DNA of 16,129 nucleotides from Patescibacteria group bacterium (GCA_030916575.1 JAUPWJ010000040.1:1-16129); one strand, 5' to 3'. Positions 7,105 to 12,896 are shown, counted from the stretch's first letter. A program made the numbers and translations. The notes: generated by a model not told the origin, from the letters alone.

Positions 7105-7473
7105 ATGAAAGAACTAACAGAAGAAGAAAAGAGAGTAATAATAGATAAAGGCACAGAGGCACCGTTTTCTAATATTTATTATAAAGAAACTGCAAAGGGT
7201 ACTTATAATTGTAAACAATGTGGTAACCCTTTATTTTATTCTGATGCGAAGTATCATTCCGATATGCCTGGGCTTGCTGGGTGGCCATCTTTTGATCAAG
7301 CTATATCAGGAAGTGTGGAATATTTAGATGACAATACTTTAGGAATAGAAAGAACCGAAGTAGTTTGTTCTAAATGCAAAGGGCATCTTGGTCATATTTT
7401 CCCTGATAGTGAATCAAAAACTGGAAAACATTTTTGTGTTAATTCTTGTTCTCTTGATTTAACAAAAGAATAA
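7105..7473 (+). CDS. msrB: Peptide methionine-(R)-S-oxide reductase MsrB
   Basis: This enzyme reduces the R epimer of methionine sulfoxide in damaged proteins and regenerates with thioredoxin. At 122 residues it is a single-domain MsrB. Two CxxC pairs bind structural zinc: C36/C39 (YNCKQCG) and C88/C91 (VVCSKCKGHLGH). GWPSFDQ at 59-65 is the family hallmark. The catalytic cysteine is C111 in FCVNSCSLDL. The usual motif is YCxNSASL, so an extra cysteine (C115) replaces the alanine here and Phe replaces Tyr. C115 could take part in disulfide exchange, but that is inference. The msrA gene follows after 4 bases, so both stereospecific reductases are made together. Confidence 0.95.
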   Translation: MKELTEEEKRVIIDKGTEAPFSNIYYKETAKGTYNCKQCGNPLFYSDAKYHSDMPGLAGWPSFDQAISGSVEYLDDNTLGIERTEVVCSKCKGHLGHIFPDSESKTGKHFCVNSCSLDLTKE

Positions 7474-7477
7474 ATCT

Positions 7478-7963
7478 ATGAATAAAAAAATAATTTTAGC
7501 GGGAGGGTGCTTTTGGGGTTTACAAGAACTCATACGCAAACAAGATGGGGTAGTGGAAAGTCGTGTGGGGTATACGGGTGGCACAGTTGAGAATCCGACA
7601 TATGAAAATCATGAAGGACATGCGGAAGCAGTGGAGATAACATATGATACTGATAAGACTTCATATAAAAAGCTTTTAGATTTCTTTTTTCAAATTCATA
7701 ATCCGACGACCTTAAATCAACAAGGGAATGATAAAGGCACTTCTTATCGCTCAGCTATATTTTACGGTAATGAAGAGGAGAAAAAGGAAGCGGAAGATTT
7801 TATTGATATTGTAAATCAATCTAGGCGTTGGAAAGACCCTGTAGTCACAACCTTAGAGCCTTTAAATAAATTTTATTTAGCAGAAGACTATTATCAGGAT
7901 TATTTACAAAAGAATCCAAATGGCTATACCTGTCACGCTATTTATTTTGATAGTTATTTGTGA
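7478..7963 (+). CDS. msrA: Peptide methionine-(S)-S-oxide reductase MsrA
   Basis: The enzyme reduces the S epimer of methionine sulfoxide, complementing MsrB. At 161 residues it is near the minimal size. The catalytic motif GGCFWG has the nucleophile C11. RVGYTGG at 29-35, GHAEAV at 47-52 and the conserved loop HNPTTLNQQGNDKGTSYRSA confirm the family. The usual V-C-x-G before GHAEAV is replaced by ENHE, so a cysteine common there is missing. A C-terminal cysteine in YTCHAIYF (C152) is a candidate resolving residue. It follows msrB in the same operon and is closed by a hairpin terminator starting 9 bases after the TGA stop. Confidence 0.95.
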   Translation: MNKKIILAGGCFWGLQELIRKQDGVVESRVGYTGGTVENPTYENHEGHAEAVEITYDTDKTSYKKLLDFFFQIHNPTTLNQQGNDKGTSYRSAIFYGNEEEKKEAEDFIDIVNQSRRWKDPVVTTLEPLNKFYLAEDYYQDYLQKNPNGYTCHAIYFDSYL

Positions 7964-7971
7964 GCCATAAT

Positions 7972-8000
7972 AATTTTCTTAACGTCTTAAGAAAATTTTT
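7972..8000 (+). terminator. Terminator after msrA
   Basis: AATTTTCTTAA (7972-7982) pairs perfectly with TTAAGAAAATT (7987-7997) around a CGTC tetraloop and is followed by Ts to 8000. The stem is AT-rich but 11 bp long. Bases 7994-8003 can alternatively pair with 8027-8036, so two structures compete. Confidence 0.6.
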
Positions 8001-8036
8001 CAGCCCCGGACTTGGCTATTTTTCTACTGAAAAATT
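7994..8036. repeat. Inverted repeat overlapping the msrA terminator
   Basis: AATTTTTCAG (7994-8003) and CTGAAAAATT (8027-8036) form a perfect 10-bp inverted repeat with a 23-base, GC-richer loop. Inside the loop AGCC (8002-8005) can pair with GGCT (8014-8017). It is part of a hairpin-dense spacer between msrA and the tRNA gene. No coding sequence is evident. Confidence 0.6.
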
Positions 8037-8048
8037 ATGCCTCCGTCT

Positions 8049-8100
8049 TCACAAAGTGCACGCAGGTAAAGCAGTTTACCTGCTCTCCTGCACTTTGTGA
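8049..8100. repeat. Nested hairpin abutting the tRNA-Glu 3' end
   Basis: The outer 12-bp stem is TCACAAAGTGCA (8049-8060) with TGCACTTTGTGA (8089-8100). Inside it a perfect 9-bp stem, GCAGGTAAA (8062-8070) with TTTACCTGC (8075-8083), closes a GCAG loop. Between the stems lie one base on the left and five on the right. The right arm covers the last three bases of tRNA-Glu (8098-8100), so in a minus-strand transcript this fold would follow the tRNA directly and compete for its 3' end. No T run follows it on either strand, so it is not a standard terminator. Confidence 0.75.
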
Positions 8101-8169
8101 CCCTACAGAGAATCGAACTCTGATTCCATCCTTGAGAAGGATGTGTCCTAACCGTTAGACGATAGGGCC
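8098..8169 (-). tRNA. tRNA-Glu (anticodon CUC)
   Basis: The minus strand folds into a complete 72-base cloverleaf including the discriminator. The acceptor stem is GGCCCTA/TAGGGTC with one G-U pair, the D arm GTCT-AACGGTTA-GGAC, the anticodon arm CATCC-TTCTCAA-GGATG, the variable loop GAAT and the T arm CAGAG-TTCGATT-CTCTG. The loop TTCTCAA gives anticodon CTC, which reads GAG codons, and the body matches bacterial tRNA-Glu. CCA is not encoded, so it must be added after transcription. In an AT-rich genome GAG is a minor codon, so a second tRNA-Glu (UUC) must exist elsewhere. Confidence 0.95.
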
Positions 8170-8179
8170 TAGCTACAAA

Positions 8180-8207
8180 AATATAACATTTTAAATCAAA
8201 AAATCAA
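8180..8207 (-). promoter_or_regulatory. Promoter for tRNA-Glu
   Basis: On the minus strand TTGATT (8207-8202) lies 16 bases from TATATT (8185-8180), placing the start about 4 bases before the tRNA. The -35 overlaps the T tract of the terminator of the small unit upstream. Confidence 0.5.
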
Positions 8208-8238
8208 AAAATTTGGCGTTCCTTTGTGGGGAACGCCA
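8205..8238 (-). terminator. Terminator of the small minus-strand unit
   Basis: GGCGTTCC (8215-8222) pairs with GGAACGCC (8230-8237) around a 7-base loop, with an extra outer T-A pair. On the minus strand the stem is followed after two or three bases by six Ts. On the plus strand seven Ts (8244-8250) lie a little further away, so it may be bidirectional. Confidence 0.7.
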
Positions 8239-8253
8239 GGTGATTTTTTTGTG

Positions 8254-8424
8254 CTACCTTTTTAGGTGGCGAACTCTCGGTTTACTGATTGAATAATCAG
8301 GGCCAAGCATAAAAAATAATTTTATGGGGAACATAAATTGTCCCCTTTGCATAGAAGGCATTACCGCACCTCTTACAAATTCTCGAACGATTGACCCTCG
8401 TTCATTGAAACGAAAAATATTCAT
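8254..8424 (-). CDS. Possible 56-residue protein or structured RNA (uncertain)
   Basis: A minus-strand unit has a good promoter (8472-8445) and a terminator (8238-8205). Between them an ATG at 8424 opens a 56-residue, arginine-rich frame ending PRVRHLKR. It starts about 14 bases from the predicted transcript start and uses a TAG stop. No family is recognised. GC is higher than in neighbouring genes. The same RNA can form several short hairpins, for example CTGATT-ATTC-AATCAG and ACCT-AAAA-AGGT, so a small structured RNA is an equally good reading. It lacks the conserved cores of SRP RNA, tmRNA and RNase P RNA. An in-frame upstream ATG at 8511 would begin before the promoter and is rejected. 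Confidence 0.35.
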   Translation of the reverse strand: MNIFRFNERGSIVREFVRGAVMPSMQRGQFMFPIKLFFMLGPDYSISKPRVRHLKR

Positions 8425-8444
8425 ATATTTGGTTTTAGAATAAA

Positions 8445-8472
8445 AATATATCATTAATATTAAAAATGTCAA
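8445..8472 (-). promoter_or_regulatory. Promoter of the small minus-strand unit
   Basis: On the minus strand TTGACA (8472-8467) is separated by 16 bases from TATATT (8450-8445), with a predicted start near 8438. The full -35 consensus supports a real transcript here, whether coding or not. It diverges from the isomerase promoter at 8498. Confidence 0.65.
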
Positions 8473-8497
8473 TTTATGTTTAAAAAATTTAAAGATG

Positions 8498-8503
8498 TAT
8501 AAT
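8498..8503 (+). promoter_or_regulatory. Leaderless-type -10 for the phosphosugar isomerase gene
   Basis: A consensus TATAAT ends 6 bases before the ATG at 8510. An in-frame ATG at 8495 overlaps this box and so would lie upstream of the transcript start. This decides in favour of the start at 8510. Confidence 0.65.
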
Positions 8504-8509
8504 ATCAAC

Positions 8510-9502
8510 ATGATGAAAGAACTTGTAGAAAAATTTGGAGAACAATTAAGTGAAGGTTTAAGTATTGGAGAGAGTGCAACTCTTACTTTAAGTAAAAATG
8601 AAATAAAAAATGTTTTGATTTCTGGTATGGGTGGGTCAGGGATAGGAGGTATAATTGCTTCTGAAATTACTTCTCATGAATCTAAAATACCAGTGTCTGT
8701 TTCTGACACTTATACAATCCCTGAATATATAAATAGTGATAGCTTGGTAATAGTTTCTTCATATTCTGGAGATACAGAAGAGACTTTGCAATCTTTAGCA
8801 TATGCATTAGAGAAAGGTGCGAAAATTGTCTGTATTTCCTCAGGAGGTAAACTTATTCAAATTGCAAAAGAAAAAAACTTAGACCACATCGTTATACCTT
8901 CTGGTATGCCACCGCGTGCATGTGTGGGGTATTCACTTGTACAGATATTTTATATATTGAATTTCTTTGGAATTATTAATGATAACTTTAAAAATGATAT
9001 TAAAGCCTCTGTAGAATTATTAAAAACTGAACAGCAAAATATTCAAAATGAGGCAAGAGAAGTTGCTAAAGTTTTATCTCAAAAATTGCCAATAATTTAT
9101 GCATCTTATGGATATGAAGGAGTATTGGTGAATTTTAGAAGACAGTTGAATGAAAATGCGAAAATGCTTTGTTGGTATTCTGTATTACCTGAGATGAATC
9201 ACAATGAGCTTGTGGGTTGGACTAAAAAGGATGAAAATTTGGCTGTGGTATTTTTACGAAATGATACTGACCATAAAAGAATAGGTAAAAGGATGGAAAT
9301 AGTGAAAGAAATAGTGAGTAAGTATACTCCAAATATCGTAGAAATTTATTCTAAGGGAAATTCTCAAATTGAAAAATCATTGTATCTCGTACATATGGGA
9401 GCTTGGGTTTCTGTATTTTTAGCAGAGATGAATAATATAGATGCTGATGAAATAGAAGTAATAAAGTATTTAAAAAAAGAATTAGAAAGTTTTAAAGAAT
9501 AA
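8510..9502 (+). CDS. Bifunctional phosphoglucose/phosphomannose isomerase
   Basis: This SIS-domain enzyme interconverts fructose-6-phosphate with glucose-6-phosphate and mannose-6-phosphate. It replaces classical Pgi in many archaea and some bacteria. From the ATG at 8510 it has 330 residues. The phosphate-binding loop is GMGGSGIGG (39-47), the second SIS strand SSYSGDTEETL (83-93), and PPRACVGYS (134-142) is the hallmark of this subfamily. Likely catalytic residues are the Glu in LNENAK (about E215), His231 in PEMNHNELVGW and a lysine in IKYLKKEL near 319-323, by analogy with the archaeal enzyme. The start codon is followed directly by a second ATG. The next gene begins 6 bases after the stop. 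The enzyme could feed both glycolysis and mannose-based glycan precursors. Confidence 0.92.
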   Translation: MMKELVEKFGEQLSEGLSIGESATLTLSKNEIKNVLISGMGGSGIGGIIASEITSHESKIPVSVSDTYTIPEYINSDSLVIVSSYSGDTEETLQSLAYALEKGAKIVCISSGGKLIQIAKEKNLDHIVIPSGMPPRACVGYSLVQIFYILNFFGIINDNFKNDIKASVELLKTEQQNIQNEAREVAKVLSQKLPIIYASYGYEGVLVNFRRQLNENAKMLCWYSVLPEMNHNELVGWTKKDENLAVVFLRNDTDHKRIGKRMEIVKEIVSKYTPNIVEIYSKGNSQIEKSLYLVHMGAWVSVFLAEMNNIDADEIEVIKYLKKELESFKE

Positions 9503-9508
9503 AACAAA

Positions 9509-9928
9509 ATGAGTAAATTTATACAAGAATTTGATGAGAATGGAAAAAAGATAAGTCCGAAACTTCCGGAGCATATTAAAAATTATCTTATAGATATAGA
9601 TGGGACTATTTGTGATGATATTCCAAATGAAGAGCCGGAGCGTATGCTAACCGCAGGAGAAATAGAGGGAGCAAAAGAAGTGATAATGTCTTGGTATGAT
9701 GAAGGACACATTATTACCTTTTTTACTTCACGCACAGAAGAGCATAGAGAAAATACAGAAAAGTGGTTGGCGGAGCACGGATATAAATATCATGGAATAA
9801 TTTTTGGAAAGCCTAGAGGAGGGAATTATCATTGGATAGATGACAGAAGTGTTAAAGCTACTCGTTTTTCAGGGAAATTTACTCCGCTAGTAAAAAAACA
9901 AAAAGATATTTGGGTTTTTGAAGAATAA
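9509..9928 (+). CDS. HAD-superfamily phosphatase-like protein
   Basis: The 139-residue protein shows the four HAD motifs. Motif I is LIDIDGT with nucleophile Asp29 and acid/base Asp31, motif II is FTSR (Ser74), motif III is a lysine in FGKPRGG (Lys101), and motif IV is the IDDR acidic pair (Asp111/Asp112). There is no cap domain of any size, which usually implies action on a larger or exposed phosphorylated substrate. The core RTEEHRENTEKWLAEHG is typical of small HAD proteins found near sugar-nucleotide or capsule genes. Co-transcription with the phosphosugar isomerase suggests a sugar phosphate, but that is inference. It ends tail-to-tail with the minus-strand Gre-like gene, and no terminator of its own was found. 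Confidence 0.85.
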   Translation: MSKFIQEFDENGKKISPKLPEHIKNYLIDIDGTICDDIPNEEPERMLTAGEIEGAKEVIMSWYDEGHIITFFTSRTEEHRENTEKWLAEHGYKYHGIIFGKPRGGNYHWIDDRSVKATRFSGKFTPLVKKQKDIWVFEE

Positions 9929-9959
9929 ATTTTTTCACACGTTACTCGCTTGTCAGAAT

Positions 9960-9996
9960 AAAAAAAAGTACTTACTCCTAAAGGGAATAAGTACTT
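9960..9996 (-). terminator. Terminator of the Gre-like gene
   Basis: AAGTACTTA (9966-9974) pairs with TAAGTACTT (9988-9996). A C/A mismatch and a further TCCT/GGGA helix extend it to an AAA loop. On the minus strand it is followed by eight Ts (9967-9960). It also lies just past the end of the convergent HAD gene. Confidence 0.85.
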
Positions 9997-10021
9997 CTGT
10001 ACGATAATTTTTGTATGCCTT

Positions 10022-10561
10022 TTATGACATAGAATGATTAGAAAAAATAATTTCATGAGCCTCTGCGTCTGTGTAAATCCGCTCAATAATGAATTGTCCT
10101 TCGTTAAGGACAACGTTGGCTCCCTCTGGGAGACTATGGAGTTCTTTTACCCAAGGCGTGTTCGATGCTACTATTGATACACCTTTTTGATTTCGTGCGT
10201 ATGAACATACGCTTTCTATCGGATAATGTTCTACAAGAATCCTAAGTGACTCGCCATTTTTTTTGATATCGGTAAGCTTGCCCCAACCAAATTCCTTGTG
10301 ATTTTTTGGATGGTCCACCCGACGGAACTTTGATTCTGCCGCTAGGCGTTGGATGCTATCTTCGATTAGCCCTAGTTCCATATTTAGAACCGTTGCATCT
10401 TCCGCATACTCCCTACTAACTTCACTGTTTGAGGACTGTTGGGTATTAGTCCAATGTTTAGACAAAACTGTCTCAACTTCCTGCATTATGTTATAAGTTA
10501 ACACAGAGATTGGAGGGACGATTCTTTGAATCTCATCTCCCCTTGAATTCATCTTTTTCAT
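10022..10561 (-). CDS. Divergent GreA/GreB-like transcription factor (probable)
   Basis: The 179-residue protein resembles Gre factors in layout. An N-terminal helical part contains SREYAEDATVLNMELGLIEDSIQRLA (about 49-74), which aligns with the GreA stretch around GDLxENAEYxAAK...EGRI. The C-terminal part has FGWGKLTDI (91-99) and VSIVASNTPWVKELHSL (128-144), matching the GreA pattern of a beta strand, S-P-x-x-x-A-L-x-G, and a final strand (FIIERI). Gre proteins enter the RNA polymerase secondary channel and stimulate cleavage of backtracked RNA. The tip glutamate seems kept (Glu51), while the catalytic Asp position is Val48 or, with a one-residue shift, Glu47, so activity is uncertain. Start: ATG 10561 is given. 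ATG 10552 is possible because TATCAT ends 7 bases before it. Promoter, leader hairpin and terminator mark a single-gene unit. Confidence 0.6.
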   Translation of the reverse strand: MKKMNSRGDEIQRIVPPISVLTYNIMQEVETVLSKHWTNTQQSSNSEVSREYAEDATVLNMELGLIEDSIQRLAAESKFRRVDHPKNHKEFGWGKLTDIKKNGESLRILVEHYPIESVCSYARNQKGVSIVASNTPWVKELHSLPEGANVVLNEGQFIIERIYTDAEAHEIIFSNHSMS

Positions 10562-10578
10562 GATACGGTTTTTTTTAT

Positions 10579-10634
10579 GAATTTAGTTATCCCCTTCGAA
10601 ACTTTTACAAATATCGAAGGGGATAACTAAATTC
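10579..10634 (-). promoter_or_regulatory. Perfect 21-bp leader hairpin upstream of the Gre-like gene
   Basis: The arms 10579-10599 and 10614-10634 are perfectly complementary over 21 bp and enclose a 14-base loop. The core is TAGTTATCCCCTTCGA and its complement. On the minus strand it lies in the predicted leader and ends 17 bases before the ATG at 10561, followed by an A-rich, unpaired stretch. It has no T run on the minus strand. On the plus strand only TATTTTTC follows, so a plus-strand terminator is a weaker alternative. Confidence 0.85.
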
Positions 10635-10665
10635 TATTTTTCAAAGGACTAATTTTTAATTAAAT

Positions 10666-10694
10666 ATTATATAGGTTAAATTTAAATTTGTCAA
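10666..10694 (-). promoter_or_regulatory. Consensus promoter of the Gre-like gene
   Basis: On the minus strand TTGACA (10694-10689), a 17-base spacer and TATAAT (10671-10666) form a perfect consensus promoter. The predicted start near 10659 gives a leader of about 98 bases, which is exceptional in this window. Confidence 0.8.
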
Positions 10695-10759
10695 ATAATC
10701 TTCTATTTTTTGGCTTATCTTATTAAGAATGACTAAAAGACATTTGGTTTTTTTGAAAA

Positions 10760-10796
10760 ATAGAAAAGCGTTAATCATATTATTTGAGTAACGCTT
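10760..10796 (-). terminator. Terminator overlapping the end of the small coiled-coil gene
   Basis: AAGCGTTA (10766-10773) pairs with TAACGCTT (10789-10796), with inner TCA/TGA pairs possible. The minus strand continues TTTTCTATTTTT. The 5' arm lies within the last codons of the gene at 10780, which supports the minus strand as the transcribed one. Confidence 0.55.
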
Positions 10797-11052
10797 CTTT
10801 ATTGTTCGTTATTATTTTTTTTAGTAATGCTTTCGCACTTACTGGTCTTTTGTTTGAAGGAATTAAGTTTCTTATCTCTGTTTTTCGTTCTTTTATTTTC
10901 GCTTTAAGAATCTTAATTTCTTCATTTTTTTTATTTCTTTCCTCAACCTCATTTTCTGAACCCCTCTTTATCTTTTTCCTCTCATCTGTAATATCTTCAA
11001 TTTTTCCAAGCAAATCAAAGATTTCGTCGTCTTCAATATACATTTCTCTCAT
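10780..11052 (-). CDS. Small charged coiled-coil protein of unknown function
   Basis: The 90-residue protein is dominated by Glu, Lys and Ile. A predicted long helix or coiled coil runs from about residue 8 to 65 (DEIFDLLGKIEDITDERKK, then repeated EE/KK heptad-like spacing). A basic C-terminal segment (SNKRPVSAKALLKKIITNNK) could bind nucleic acid or a partner. It has no signal peptide or membrane segment, and I recognise no family. A good promoter (11116-11089) and a hairpin overlapping the 3' end support expression from this strand. The plus-strand frame over the same bases is hydrophobic and is taken as a shadow. The start could be ATG 11052 or ATG 11043; GAGAG just before 11043 favours the latter slightly. 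Confidence 0.6.
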   Translation of the reverse strand: MREMYIEDDEIFDLLGKIEDITDERKKIKRGSENEVEERNKKNEEIKILKAKIKERKTEIRNLIPSNKRPVSAKALLKKIITNNKEALLK

Positions 11053-11088
11053 ATGAACTTATTTATTTGGTGAACTAATTAGATTTTT

Positions 11089-11116
11089 ATTATATAACTT
11101 TTTTATGGAAAGTCAA
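11089..11116 (-). promoter_or_regulatory. Promoter of the small coiled-coil gene
   Basis: On the minus strand TTGACT (11116-11111), 16 bases and TATAAT (11094-11089) form a near-consensus promoter just after the rmuC stop codon. The predicted start is near 11082, giving a leader of about 30 bases. Confidence 0.7.
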
Positions 11117-11122
11117 ATAAAT

Positions 11123-12172
11123 TTATTCCTCTTCTCTTGGTTTTTCTATGGCAATACTTGAAAGTTCAGGTGAAGTGCCAGAAATTCGTAGTATGTCTTT
11201 ATCTATTAATTTAAAGTTACTACCGGCTTCTGTATAATGTCCCACTGTTGTTGAAAGTGATTTTCCTAATTTTAGGTAATATTCTTCATAAGCTTTTAAA
11301 TGTTTACCAAGATCATTAACATTTTTCATAATTTCTTCTGCTTGCTTTTCTACTTTCATTGCTTTTAAACCTTGGTGAACAGTTTGTAAGTATGCTAAAA
11401 AAGAAGTAGGAGAAACTATGATAACTTTTTGTTTGAAGGCGTATTCGATAAGATCTTGGGTGTTTATTTTTAAAGTACCTATTTCTGCAATTAGTAGATC
11501 ATAGTAAATAGCTTCATGGGGTATAAACATAAATGCAAATTCTAAGGTACCTTCTTTTGGTCTAATGTATTTAGCTGTTTCATCTATTCTTTTTTTTATA
11601 TCTTTTTTAAATTCTTGAATAAATGGTTCAGTGTTTTTATTATCTTTATTTGCTTCTATGATGCGATTATAATTTTCAAGACTAAATTTTGAGTCAATAG
11701 GAATAATTTTTTGGTCTATTATAACTACTGCATCAACTTTATCACCGTTATCGAATTCATATTGAATTTTATATGCTCCAAGAGGTAAAACCCTAGATAA
11801 AATTGTTTCTAGGTAGTATTCGCCTAATATTGTGCCACGTTGCTTAGGGTTTTTGAGAATATCTTGCAAACTTTGAAGTTGATCAGTAAATGACACAACT
11901 TGCTTATTGGTTTCATCTAATTTTGTTAATCTTTCTGTAATATCACGAATTATATTTTGTGATTGACTTGATTGGAATTTAATTGATTCACTTACATCTT
12001 TTTGAGATTCAGAAAGTTTTTGGTCTAACGTTCTAGTTAACTCAATCATTTGTTGATGTAATAAATTAAGAGCATTAACATCTGTACTATTTTCTTTTTT
12101 TTTGTTTAAAAATAGATACACAATTATCCCACCTCCCAATATTCCTAAAATTATCCAAGCAATGTTTGACAT
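11123..12172 (-). CDS. rmuC: RmuC-family DNA recombination protein
   Basis: RmuC proteins limit inversions and rearrangements and have a restriction-endonuclease-like fold. The 349-residue protein has an N-terminal membrane segment (about 4-22, IAWIILGILGGGIIVYLFL) followed by Lys-rich residues, so the bulk faces the cytoplasm. A coiled coil spans about 35-105, followed by the RmuC domain with KNPKQRGTILGEYYLETIL, VDAVVIIDQKIIPIDSKFSLENY, FMFIPHEAIYYDLL and VIIVSPTSFLAYLQTV. The D...DSK pattern corresponds to the nuclease-like core. It starts one base after the exonuclease gene, so the two nucleases form one operon read from 12902. No terminator is evident, and a new promoter starts right after the stop. 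Confidence 0.92.
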   Translation of the reverse strand: MSNIAWIILGILGGGIIVYLFLNKKKENSTDVNALNLLHQQMIELTRTLDQKLSESQKDVSESIKFQSSQSQNIIRDITERLTKLDETNKQVVSFTDQLQSLQDILKNPKQRGTILGEYYLETILSRVLPLGAYKIQYEFDNGDKVDAVVIIDQKIIPIDSKFSLENYNRIIEANKDNKNTEPFIQEFKKDIKKRIDETAKYIRPKEGTLEFAFMFIPHEAIYYDLLIAEIGTLKINTQDLIEYAFKQKVIIVSPTSFLAYLQTVHQGLKAMKVEKQAEEIMKNVNDLGKHLKAYEEYYLKLGKSLSTTVGHYTEAGSNFKLIDKDILRISGTSPELSSIAIEKPREEE

Positions 12173-12173
12173 A

Positions 12174-12890
12174 TTATTTTTCTAAATAGTGTTTTAGTGT
12201 ATAAATCCAGTCCTCGTCTATGCCTTCACCGTTTAATTTTTGAGCCAAAAGCCATTCTAGGTATCCGCGGTCAGTTTTGATGACTTCTTCTATTCTTTTG
12301 CCATTATGTTTTCCGAATTTAAAAGTATGAAGAAGTGAAGGGTGTGAAGATATTTCTATCATTTTTTCTATTGCTTCATCTTCATCTACCCCATCCGTAT
12401 CCATAATTTTCTTTTGGAGTCTTGTGAAAAGTTGTTCTAAGACCAGCACATCTCCTAATGCATCATGTGCTTGAGCTTCAATTTCTATTTCTAGTAGGTA
12501 GCGTAAGTATTGCAAATTGTATCTTTCTATTTTTTCTTCTTTATCTAAATATCGTGCCACACGAAGAGTACAAATAAAGTTTGATGGGGTGATGTCTTCT
12601 TTTTTAAACATCATTATGTCAAAAGGTGCATTGTGCGCTACAGCGACACTGTTTTCATTTTCAAAAAGCTCTTTTATTTTTTCTTTATCACCACTTAGAG
12701 AAAAAGTCTTTTTGTCGGCGACCATTTTATTAGTGATATGGTGCACAGCGGATGCTTCAGGAGGGATTTTGATTCCTGGATTATACAGAGCAGAAAAAGT
12801 CTCGTCACTAGTTTTATAAGCAATTTGGCATAAAACATCTTTTTCAGTATTGCCAGTGGTCTCCGTATCAAAAAATATAATTTTCTTCAT
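12174..12890 (-). CDS. DnaQ-like 3'-5' exonuclease with ExoX-type C-terminus
   Basis: The 238-residue protein begins with a DEDDh exonuclease domain: ExoI FFDTETTG (Asp8, Glu10), ExoII AHNAPFD (Asp91) and ExoIII HDALGD (His142, Asp147). After a linker, residues about 189-216 (TFKFGKHNGKRIEEV then DRGYLEWLL) form the small F-GKHKGK...YLEWLL module seen at the C-terminus of ExoX-like proteins. It probably degrades single-stranded or duplex DNA 3' ends in repair rather than acting as the polymerase III proofreader, whose epsilon subunit lacks this module. It is first in an operon with rmuC. A promoter with an extended -10 ends 6 bases before the ATG. Confidence 0.9.
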   Translation of the reverse strand: MKKIIFFDTETTGNTEKDVLCQIAYKTSDETFSALYNPGIKIPPEASAVHHITNKMVADKKTFSLSGDKEKIKELFENENSVAVAHNAPFDIMMFKKEDITPSNFICTLRVARYLDKEEKIERYNLQYLRYLLEIEIEAQAHDALGDVLVLEQLFTRLQKKIMDTDGVDEDEAIEKMIEISSHPSLLHTFKFGKHNGKRIEEVIKTDRGYLEWLLAQKLNGEGIDEDWIYTLKHYLEK

Positions 12891-12896
12891 TTAGAT

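Noticed and set aside
8098..8398. Attachment-site direct repeat from the tRNA 3' end (TGACCCT at 8098 and 8392)
   Set aside because: Only 7 bases match, no integrase lies nearby, and the segment between holds ordinary small units.
8205..8438. Known ncRNA (SRP RNA, tmRNA, RNase P RNA)
   Set aside because: I could not find the conserved cores of these RNAs in the minus-strand sequence. 6S RNA cannot be excluded by sequence alone, but the expected long interrupted helix was not evident.
8495..8509. ATG at 8495 as start of the phosphosugar isomerase
   Set aside because: It overlaps the consensus TATAAT at 8498-8503, so it would precede the transcript start. ATG 8510 sits 6 bases after the box.
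10579..10634. Intrinsic terminator for plus-strand transcription
   Set aside because: The stem is strong, but only an interrupted TATTTTTC follows, and no plus-strand gene ends near it. The position in a minus-strand leader fits better.
10784..11056. Plus-strand hydrophobic frame that could be a small membrane protein
   Set aside because: It is the exact shadow of the minus-strand coiled-coil gene, which has a promoter and a terminator. Poly-Lys/Glu codons read backwards give Phe/Leu/Ser runs.
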